Shown here one piece after another: positions 27,519-32,966 of a DNA stretch of 32,966 nucleotides. Numbering within the stretch: position 1 is the first letter of the stretch; the number at the start of each line of letters is the position of its first letter. Source of the stretch: Nitrosomonas sp. Nm166 (GTDB lineage: Bacteria; Pseudomonadota; Gammaproteobacteria; Burkholderiales; Nitrosomonadaceae); NCBI RefSeq assembly GCF_900112825.1, contig NZ_FONE01000042.1:1-32966 (forward strand), given 5' to 3'. A model generated the notes under the pieces. That model searched no databases. It was not told the DNA's origin and worked only from the letters and a program-made list of their open reading frames with translations. A program made the position numbers and the translations under genes.

Positions 27519-27887
27519 ATGACTACATTCGCCAATCTATTAGTGAGTTTTATTTTTCTTATCGGTAGTTTCTTTATTTTGAGTTCTTCCGTTTTTGCAG
27601 AGCATGCTAAAGATCATAAAGAAACGACCTCAGAACCAGCAGCGCCCCGGGATCAAGACAGGGCAGGAAAAACTGTTGAGGAAAAACGTGATATTGATTC
27701 GGAGGGTCCGCGCTCAGACGCGGCTGAGAATACACCGATAGACGCCCCACCTCCAAAAGTAGATCGAAATCAACCTGCTACATTAGTGAATCCAAGTGAT
27801 CCTACGGGTCCTAACGTAACCAGTCCAACTGGACAAAACCCAGATCAACCGATGAGATCAAATCGGCCTTCTGGAACTGATCGATAA
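27519..27887 (+). CDS. Small secreted Pro/Asp-rich low-complexity protein
   Basis: This 122-aa protein is unrecognised but built like the protein at 27022: a signal peptide (hydrophobic core LLVSFIFLIGSFFILSSS, cleavage near VFA-EHA around residue 27) followed by a hydrophilic tail rich in Pro, Asp, Thr, Asn and Arg that is probably disordered. The segment GKTVEEKRDIDSEGPRSD shares the spacing G-K-x4-K-R-x-I-x-S-x3-R-S with the first protein, suggesting the two are diverged tandem duplicates. The ATG at 27519 follows AAAAGGAT at a suitable distance. A GC-rich hairpin lies just after the stop. No function can be assigned. Confidence 0.7.
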   Translation: MTTFANLLVSFIFLIGSFFILSSSVFAEHAKDHKETTSEPAAPRDQDRAGKTVEEKRDIDSEGPRSDAAENTPIDAPPPKVDRNQPATLVNPSDPTGPNVTSPTGQNPDQPMRSNRPSGTDR

Positions 27888-27894
27888 CATGCCA

Positions 27895-27915
27895 AGCCCC
27901 GGCCTAGCCGGGACT
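27895..27915 (+). terminator. GC-rich hairpin after the second secreted protein
   Basis: CCCGGC (27898-27903) pairs with GCCGGG (27907-27912) around CTA; with one mismatch the stem extends to 9 bp (27895-27903 with 27907-27915). It begins 7 bp past the stop. A T-rich segment follows about 7 bp later (TTTGGTCTTTAT), so it is a plausible but imperfect terminator. Confidence 0.5.
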
Positions 27916-28044
27916 CCAAGCATTTGGTCTTTATACTTATTAAAATGGGCGATGAAAATATAGAATAATTCTCTAACTCAAACACATGTCAGTGAAACTT
28001 AACTTGAAACGTGTACCCGTTGTCTGTTCGATCATCATGATTCA

Positions 28045-28060
28045 TCACTTATTTAAGTGA
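28045..28060. repeat. Palindrome upstream of the pentapeptide gene
   Basis: TCACTTA (28045-28051) and TAAGTGA (28054-28060) are exact reverse complements around TT, 45 bp before the likely ATG. A second short palindrome, ATCATGAT, lies at 28034-28041. They could be an operator; no regulator is recognised. Confidence 0.35.
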
Positions 28061-28105
28061 AATTTGCCCGCTTTTAGGGAGATCCGGGTAAGAGTAGGAG
28101 GTTCG

Positions 28106-30211
28106 ATGGTACTGCAACTGATTGATGGGCGTCCCAGAATCGCTGCGGCAGATGTCAAGAAAGCTTTGGGTGAGGAAATATCAGAGCCTTATATCTTGCA
28201 AGACCATGTGATTGAGGACGAACTTAACCTGCGCTTCGCCCATATTTCTCGCAGTATCGAGTTCACCTGCTGCGAATTTTCCGAGGCGATCGATATGCGC
28301 AATGCCATCTTTGATGGCACGGTGCAGTTCCGCGAATGCATTTTTAGGGGCAACGTCAATGGCGGTGACGAGCATCTGGCGCACACTGTATTCAAGGCCG
28401 ACCTCAATTTTGACGGTAGTAACTTCCATGGCTTTGTCTCATTCATAGGTTTCTGCTGCGAGGGGAGCGCGACCTTCAATCACTGCAGATTCTTTAAGAC
28501 AGAGACTCATGAATCTGAGCTGAGGGAGCTGCCGCGGCCACCGGTCGAGTTCATTGGCGGTAAAGTCAACAAAGCATTTTCGGTCAAAAAGTCAGTGTTT
28601 AAGGGCTGCGTGAGCTTCAATGGCTTGCACTGCGGTCTAGGTGGTTTCTTCTACAAAACTCGCTTCGATAGTTGTGAGGCGCTGGCAGTCGATTTCACCG
28701 CATCGTCCTATGGCGTTGCTTGTGAGCTCACCCGAGCAGTGTTTGAAGGTGCTGTCGTGCTGAACGGAGTGTCCTGCGGTTTTAATTTCTCGGTTGCTTT
28801 GGCCCGCTTCTGTCATCCCGATTTTTTAGTGAGATTTGACAATTCAAAGACTGATAACTTCGATGCATCTGGTGCGATGTTCGCGGGACCAGTCGATTTT
28901 TCGGGACTGCGCTGCAGGAATGCTAATTTCTCGGTTTATTCTTCAACTCTCGATTTGCCGACGGACGAACCATGGTTAGAAGGAAATATTCCTCCGTGGC
29001 TGAAAGCGGAAATGGAGAAGCAGTTTGCTTTGCTTCCGTCGTCAGTGTCGTTTAGCCAGGAAGAGGAAGACGGTAAATGGATTCTTGAATTCCCTCATTC
29101 ATCAGTTCGCTGGTCATTGCAGCGTGACGGCAATAATATTTCCGTGTCGATCCCGACCGCATTCTTAGGACCCTCGTTCTCTCTTGCCTCTTCTGATATT
29201 GGGCTGAATCTCTACTTCGACAATGCTGTAGTCAGAGCGGAGGCTGACTTCAGCAATATTTTTTGCAGGGGATTTGGGCTTTTCGATCGCGCTCAGTTCA
29301 GTAAGACCGTGAATTTTTCGTCGAGCCGGTGGGAAGCAGATATTTCTCTGCGTGCTGCGATTTTCGGACAGGGAGCGAATTTTGCTCTATGCCGCCTTCG
29401 CAACCTCTACGCGCAAGGGAGCCGCTATGCCGGTAAGGCCGACTTCACCGGTTTCTCCTGCTATTATGCATATTTTAATCCGTATGAAATTCCCCTGCCT
29501 AACCTTCACCTTGCTGAAGGGCCATTATCCAGCGAGCTGAGGACGGTACTCGCGCAACACAATTTTCATCTTCCTGAAAGCTGCAATTTAAAGAAGAACG
29601 AGAACGGTAAATGGTTAATCCTCAGTGAGAACGATGAACCGCATGCGTATATCGAGGAGTTCTCCAACCAATTGTTCTTGAACGTTCTATCGCAATTCCT
29701 TGGCGAAAAGGAAAGCCTCAATCTTGATCACGGACAGATCGGTTGGATCTTAGACCTAGATAGTGCGTATGTGAAGTATACCGCGACATTTAATGCGCTC
29801 CATTGTACCGCAGGTAGCTTTTTTCGGAATACTCAGTTCGACGGAAAAGTCGACTTGCGTTATGGGGAATTCGGTATTAATTTGCAGCTTGATGGTGCGC
29901 AGTTTAAGTCAATGGCAGAATTTAACAATATCTCAATCAAGAATGAGCTAATCTTAAGAAAAGCTATCTTCTATGAAGGTGCCAACTTCAGCGGCGCCAA
30001 AATCAGGCGGCTCATCATTGATTCATCCAATCCATTTCGTAAAGAAAAAATAATATTTACTGGCTGCACTTTCGATTTTTTCAATGGAGATTGGCGATTG
30101 CTTGTTGATCGGCAAGATCCAGAGTATTTTTCTCTTGATCCTTATCTTGTACTTGAACGATGCGCGCGCGCTGCAGGCTGTCATAACGAGGCGGACAAGA
30201 TCTATCACTAG
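28106..30211 (+). CDS. Pentapeptide-repeat-like protein, N-terminal part ended by an in-frame amber codon
   Basis: From the ATG at 28106 (AGGAGG 4 nt upstream) this gives 701 aa before a TAG at 30209-30211. An upstream TTG at 28064 is unlikely. The sequence is filled with pentapeptide-like coils whose central Phe/Leu recur every five or so residues (IEFTCCEF, ATFNHCRF, FDGTVQFRECIF, ADFSNIF, ANFSGAKI), predicting a right-handed beta-helix. Two globular inserts near residues 283-350 and 460-530 resemble each other. The last residues, LERCARAAGCHNEADKIYH, are the usual hinge before a membrane domain, and the same frame continues after the TAG into 30212-30778, which carries that domain. So this is probably a gene broken by one nonsense change, or one read through at low level. 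The biological role is unknown. Confidence 0.75.
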   Translation: MVLQLIDGRPRIAAADVKKALGEEISEPYILQDHVIEDELNLRFAHISRSIEFTCCEFSEAIDMRNAIFDGTVQFRECIFRGNVNGGDEHLAHTVFKADLNFDGSNFHGFVSFIGFCCEGSATFNHCRFFKTETHESELRELPRPPVEFIGGKVNKAFSVKKSVFKGCVSFNGLHCGLGGFFYKTRFDSCEALAVDFTASSYGVACELTRAVFEGAVVLNGVSCGFNFSVALARFCHPDFLVRFDNSKTDNFDASGAMFAGPVDFSGLRCRNANFSVYSSTLDLPTDEPWLEGNIPPWLKAEMEKQFALLPSSVSFSQEEEDGKWILEFPHSSVRWSLQRDGNNISVSIPTAFLGPSFSLASSDIGLNLYFDNAVVRAEADFSNIFCRGFGLFDRAQFSKTVNFSSSRWEADISLRAAIFGQGANFALCRLRNLYAQGSRYAGKADFTGFSCYYAYFNPYEIPLPNLHLAEGPLSSELRTVLAQHNFHLPESCNLKKNENGKWLILSENDEPHAYIEEFSNQLFLNVLSQFLGEKESLNLDHGQIGWILDLDSAYVKYTATFNALHCTAGSFFRNTQFDGKVDLRYGEFGINLQLDGAQFKSMAEFNNISIKNELILRKAIFYEGANFSGAKIRRLIIDSSNPFRKEKIIFTGCTFDFFNGDWRLLVDRQDPEYFSLDPYLVLERCARAAGCHNEADKIYH

Positions 30212-30274
30212 GGCAAAAGACGCGAGACAGGGCGTGCGCGTGATCAGTCAAAACGGTTAAGTTACTTTAAAGGT

Positions 30275-30778
30275 ATGCTGTGGGATGTTCTTGCCGGGTA
30301 CGGCGTACGGTTGTACAAGGTAGGCATCTGGTGCGCGTTCGTCATCATTCTGGGCATGATAGTCTTTTGGCCGGATGAAGCATTGCGCCCTGCTGCCAAG
30401 GGCGAAGATGTGATTTTACTCTCTGCGACTCAGCTCACCCAGCCGCTTTCCAACTCACGCAGCAATGGCGGTGAAGACTGCGCCGGACAGTTATCCGGCG
30501 ATTCTATGGCGTGGATGATGGCAGAATTGCAAGAATGGCTGAGGCAGCCTGACATCGATGTGAGCTTGGACAACCATATGCTTGACCGCTTCTTTTCTCG
30601 TTTCGCTTACAGTGTCGATCAGTTTGTGCCGGTCGATCTCGAAATCGCCAAGCACTGCCACCCAGCCCCCGGTTGGCGACAGGCATATAATGCTTTTCAC
30701 ATACTTGCGGGCTGGATTTTAATCCCCCTGGTGGTAGCGGCTGCGACGGGTTTCCTCAACAAGCGATCAGTAAATTAA
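30275..30778 (+). CDS. C-terminal membrane part of the interrupted pentapeptide protein
   Basis: This 167-aa segment is in the same frame as the 28106 gene; the 21 codons between the TAG and this ATG are also open and read GKRRETGRARDQSKRLSYFK, a basic stretch typical just before the first membrane helix of such proteins. WDVLAGYGVRLYKVGIW is the usual pre-membrane motif. Two hydrophobic segments are visible, at about residues 15-33 (KVGIWCAFVIILGMIVFW) and 140-160 (FHILAGWILIPLVVAAATG). No convincing ribosome site precedes the ATG, so independent expression is doubtful. I interpret it as the detached C-terminus. Similar two-helix tails on pentapeptide proteins are often annotated as ion-channel-like, which is not evidence of channel function. 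Confidence 0.6.
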   Translation: MLWDVLAGYGVRLYKVGIWCAFVIILGMIVFWPDEALRPAAKGEDVILLSATQLTQPLSNSRSNGGEDCAGQLSGDSMAWMMAELQEWLRQPDIDVSLDNHMLDRFFSRFAYSVDQFVPVDLEIAKHCHPAPGWRQAYNAFHILAGWILIPLVVAAATGFLNKRSVN

Positions 30779-30888
30779 CATTCCATGACAATTAATTCTA
30801 TGTCTTAACAGAGTAATCGCTCAGATTAGAGACCTTCTCATTAGACTGCGCTTGTAAAAGCAATTGTAATAATTGAGATGTTGACTAA

Positions 30889-31179
30889 TGCAGTTATCCA
30901 AAAGCACGGCCTTGGGACACGGCGGCAACACCGCTGCAGCTAGCGCTGGCCAGAAGACATCATTGGCTTTCCATGTTGGAGTTGGGAGAATCAAAGTCAT
31001 TTAAGGAAATTGATGCCCGCAAAGGGGTAGACAGCAGCTATGTGAGTCGCATGGTCAACTTGACCACGCTGGCGCGGGATATCGTCGCTGGGATGCTGAA
31101 TGATGAGTTGAGAATAACATTACACTGTTTGATCTCACTGTTGATCCGCCGGTGTTGTGGAGAAAACAGTGGAAGCTGA
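30889..31179 (+). pseudogene. HTH remnant resembling a large serine recombinase C-terminus
   Basis: The open frame after the TAA at 30886-30888 has no start upstream of its conserved part; the first ATG (30973) falls inside it. It reads LQLALARRHHWLSMLELGES, then KSFKEIDARKGVDSSYVSRM and VNLTTLARDIVAGMLNDEL. This resembles the ALAR-x-(W)-x-ML-x-G / IA-x-x-x-G-(I/V)-x-x-(S)-YVSR-x-L-x-L-T-x-LAPDIVEAIL helix-turn-helix found at the end of large serine recombinases of proteobacterial mobile elements. The catalytic domain is absent and the sequence after NDEL loses similarity, so it is a decayed fragment. The parent family is inferred from memory of the motif. The flanks (30779-30888 and 31180-31267) contain nothing else I can identify. 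Confidence 0.5.
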
Positions 31180-31267
31180 TTAAATGAAGTTTATCAGCAT
31201 GCAGTTTTTCTGTTGCCATCGATAATGGATAGTGTAATTTTTTTAAACTGAAGTCAACGGATAGAGT

Positions 31268-31891
31268 CTATTTAGCCTTGCCGCTAGCCGGTTTGTAGAA
31301 GATAAACTCGCCGACTTCAATTGTCTTGGTATATTCATTAGACCAATCTGGGGCTACTTTCCGATGGTGGAAGTATAAGGCACTACCAGTTCGGTCCTTG
31401 AGTTGGCGGTTGAGGGCCTTACGGGCAACTTCCTTGGCAATTGTGTAGGATTTATCCTCCTCGGCGTCATCTGGACGGCCATCGCACCACCACGAGAATT
31501 GGCAGGTTCTCTGCTCGTAGCCTTGCTTGACAACGCCACAGATGGTGTTTGGGAAGCCCTCATGGCCGACCCGGTTCATAACCACATTGGCGACGGCCTC
31601 CATTACGTTAGCCTCACTACCTCTGGCTTCCCAATAAATAGTACGTGCAAGGCAAGTGATCGCATCGTCCACGGGTTCTTCGCCCATCGGATCGACCGCC
31701 TGCACTTGCTTCTTAGTAATTAGCTCGGCCGAAGCCGGAGGCATTTTGCTGTCCTCGGACGCTGCCTTTTCCTCAAGCACCTCCGCCTTGCTCTTGGCGG
31801 TTTCCGCCTTCTGGGCCTCCTGGTCAGCCAAAGTCGCCTGTCCCACCAGAAGAAGTATCGCAAGCCACGCCGCAGCTAATATCTTTCCCAT
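31268..31891 (-). CDS. Exported SleB-type cell-wall hydrolase
   Basis: This is a 207-aa hydrolase of the SleB/CwlJ (Hydrolase_2) family, which cleaves peptidoglycan glycan strands. A signal peptide lies at residues 1-22 (MGKILAAAWLAILLLVGQAT, cleavage near TLA-DQ). A charged Glu/Ala/Lys-rich linker (about 23-70) precedes the catalytic domain with ARTIYWEARGSE (probable catalytic Glu), EAVANVVMNRV, NTICGVVKQGY, CQFSWWCDG and GSALYFHH. The ATG at 31891 has AAGG 7 nt upstream and begins the signal peptide; an in-frame ATG at 31924 would add 11 polar residues. Unlike its neighbours in this region the gene appears intact. Its GC-rich codons differ from the surrounding AT-rich DNA. Confidence 0.88.
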   Translation of the reverse strand: MGKILAAAWLAILLLVGQATLADQEAQKAETAKSKAEVLEEKAASEDSKMPPASAELITKKQVQAVDPMGEEPVDDAITCLARTIYWEARGSEANVMEAVANVVMNRVGHEGFPNTICGVVKQGYEQRTCQFSWWCDGRPDDAEEDKSYTIAKEVARKALNRQLKDRTGSALYFHHRKVAPDWSNEYTKTIEVGEFIFYKPASGKAK

Positions 31892-32105
31892 GGTCAAACC
31901 TTCTGAATGAACAAATATAGCCATTATATCACCGGCCCAGTCAGCGGTAGTTTGAATAAAGCTAAGGCCGAAGTCTTATGATGCTACACACCGTTACGGG
32001 TGGAGCAGCAGGAGCGTATCAATAGTCCTTAAAACTTAAATTCGCATAAGTGATTGTAACAAATGATTTTTTATTAAGTTTGGCTACCTTGACTATAAGT
32101 TTAGG

Positions 32106-32657
32106 ATGGCATGTATACTTTCAACTTCAAATAATCTCGGGAATTCTGGCATGAATAGCTTACCGCAGCTCTTGCTTTTCCTTGACCAACTGGTTTATGG
32201 TTTTGGAGAGAAAAAAATGCCGGAATCACTGCAATCCGCCTGCAACGAATTCAAGTACTTTGAAATTCTTTCACAAAATAAGCAAGTTGATAGTGAAGAT
32301 GGTCTTGTGGCACAAACGGAAGATACTTCCGGCAAATCCAAAGCGAGCCCGAAAAAGAAAACCACAAAATCTGCGGCATCTTCGAGCGAATTTACAGCTA
32401 CTCTCGGCACCAAGAAAAGCTCAAAGGAACTGGCTAGAGACACCAAGCTAGTTTCACTGATCCGTTCCGCAATTGAAGCGCTTTCCGATGAAAACGGCTC
32501 TTTTCATGAATACCTGCATATCATTACGTTGGAACTCACTGCGCTCGATATTGAATTCATCGACATAGCTAATGAATTTAAATCAAACATGCAAAATGCC
32601 GGGGAGTGTTTACGATCTACTGCGACATTGCCCACTACATCGTGGCAAAAACGATAA
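32106..32657 (+). pseudogene. Truncated NYN-LOTUS (OST-HTH) protein remnant
   Basis: The 183-aa frame matches only the later part of NYN-domain (PIN-like RNase) proteins with a C-terminal OST-HTH/LOTUS RNA-binding domain. Residues 28-55, QLVYGFGEKKMPESLQSACN and on to FKYFEIL, resemble the end of the NYN domain (typically VYGFGERKTPEPFVxACDxFxYxEIL). A Lys/Ser/Ala linker (60-108) leads to ELARDTKLVSLIRSAIEALSDENG, the first helix of a LOTUS domain, after which similarity fades. The catalytic N-terminal half with its acidic residues is missing; residues 1-27 look like fused unrelated sequence. A +1-shifted frame further on has VYDLLRHCPL, which could be the displaced LOTUS end, but this is weak. 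Confidence 0.5.
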
Positions 32658-32713
32658 GGTGTATATATTAAAGAATTCTAGCAGGCGCTACTTAAAACCA
32701 TCAAGCTCAAGGG

Positions 32714-32734
32714 TCGCGCCGCCGACCGGCGCGA
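32714..32734. repeat. GC-rich hairpin downstream of the NYN-LOTUS remnant
   Basis: TCGCGCCG (32714-32721) pairs perfectly with CGGCGCGA (32727-32734) around CCGAC. The high GC contrasts with flanking AT-rich DNA. It could be a terminator stem without a T-run, a REP-like element or a mobile-element end. Confidence 0.5.
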
Positions 32735-32781
32735 GGGACATGAAGGGCAGAGCCCGGAATGCTGTCCCGAACCCCAACACG

Positions 32782-32799
32782 GTCAGGGTTTTCCCTGAC
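32782..32799. repeat. Perfect 7-bp hairpin with TTTT loop
   Basis: GTCAGGG (32782-32788) and CCCTGAC (32793-32799) flank TTTT. It lies 47 bp after the preceding hairpin. No T-run follows directly. Nothing coding is recognisable between 32658 and 32933. Confidence 0.5.
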
Positions 32800-32894
32800 T
32801 TCCTCATTATTGCTAAACAGAATTTGATTTTGATTTACCTAAGGAGAACTTTGCACGGTCAGAGCCAGTTTCCAGTTTCAGATGCGATTAATGA

Positions 32895-32900
32895 TATAAT
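32895..32900 (+). promoter_or_regulatory. Possible -10 box for the gene at the right edge
   Basis: TATAAT lies 33 bp before the ATG at 32934. No convincing -35 hexamer is found at 16-18 bp spacing, so this is tentative. Confidence 0.25.
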
Positions 32901-32933
32901 AGTGTTTTTAATCATACAATTGAGTTAATTGAT

Positions 32934-32966
32934 ATGAGCTTTTCGGAATTTGATGTCACCCGCCGC
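32934..32966 (+). CDS. Start of an unidentified gene, cut by the window edge
   Basis: An ATG at 32934 opens a frame of 11 codons (MSFSEFDVTRR) that runs off the window. No clear ribosome site is present, and the fragment is too short to assign a family. It is reported only because the frame is open and a TATAAT lies upstream. Confidence 0.3.
   Translation, partial: MSFSEFDVTRR

Noticed and set aside
28181..28479. Minus-strand and alternate-frame ORFs within the pentapeptide gene and other large genes
   Set aside because: They are shadows of the real coding frames, with no ribosome sites or family features.
30209..30211. TAG read as pyrrolysine or a reassigned sense codon
   Set aside because: A normal RF1 gene is present in the window, and no recoding signal is visible; a nonsense mutation is simpler.
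32572..32928. 118-codon ORF overlapping the NYN-LOTUS remnant
   Set aside because: It has low-complexity, mixed composition, crosses both hairpins and has no ribosome site; only VYDLLRHCPL may be a displaced LOTUS fragment.

Overview
This window looks like chromosome of a betaproteobacterial ammonia oxidiser of the Nitrosomonas type. That is an inference from gene content: a stand-alone copper nitrite reductase (nirK), a CADD-type para-aminobenzoate synthase (a family with a characterised Nitrosomonas europaea member), a glutamate-cysteine ligase of the Acidithiobacillus/proteobacterial family, and the order hemA-prfA-prmC-grxD. Base composition is moderate and most genes are compact and intact.

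Region by region. 0-3.7 kb: rluB converging on prmB, then tadA with an L,D-transpeptidase-fold protein, then creA. 3.8-7.5 kb: hemA-prfA-prmC-grxD (haem precursor synthesis, translation release factor 1, the methylase of the release-factor GGQ loop, monothiol glutaredoxin), closed by a perfect 13-bp hairpin. 7.5-12.6 kb: a yqaA-like membrane protein, then metR divergent from metE; metE is followed by the CADD-type pABA synthase and a small protein tentatively placed in the ABM-like fold group. 12.6-17.0 kb: gshA-gshB on the minus strand, divergent from a Kef-type CPA2 K+/H+ antiporter, a class often gated by glutathione adducts. 17.0-22.8 kb: nirK behind a good sigma70-like promoter and a hairpin-rich leader of about 109 nt, with a textbook terminator; then apt, mpl (minus), gluQ and an NDH-2-like flavoprotein. 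22.9-26.9 kb: selO (minus) divergent from egtB-egtD. Glutathione synthesis, GrxD, SelO and ergothioneine synthesis make low-molecular-weight thiol and redox homeostasis the most visible theme.

From about 27 kb the character changes to accessory DNA: two small secreted low-complexity proteins with a shared motif and a possible 44-aa basic ORF between them; a large pentapeptide-repeat-like protein with two related internal inserts, whose membrane-spanning C-terminus is cut off by one in-frame amber codon; a decayed HTH fragment resembling a large serine recombinase C-terminus; an intact SleB-type cell-wall hydrolase; a truncated NYN-LOTUS protein remnant; two strong hairpins; and the first 11 codons of an unidentified gene at the right edge.

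The best leads are the in-frame amber codon in the pentapeptide gene, the structured nirK leader, the perfect 13-bp inverted repeat ahead of egtB, the exact 18-bp in-frame duplication inside egtB, and the pairing of pABA synthase with MetE. I saw no rRNA, tRNA, CRISPR array or complete insertion sequence.
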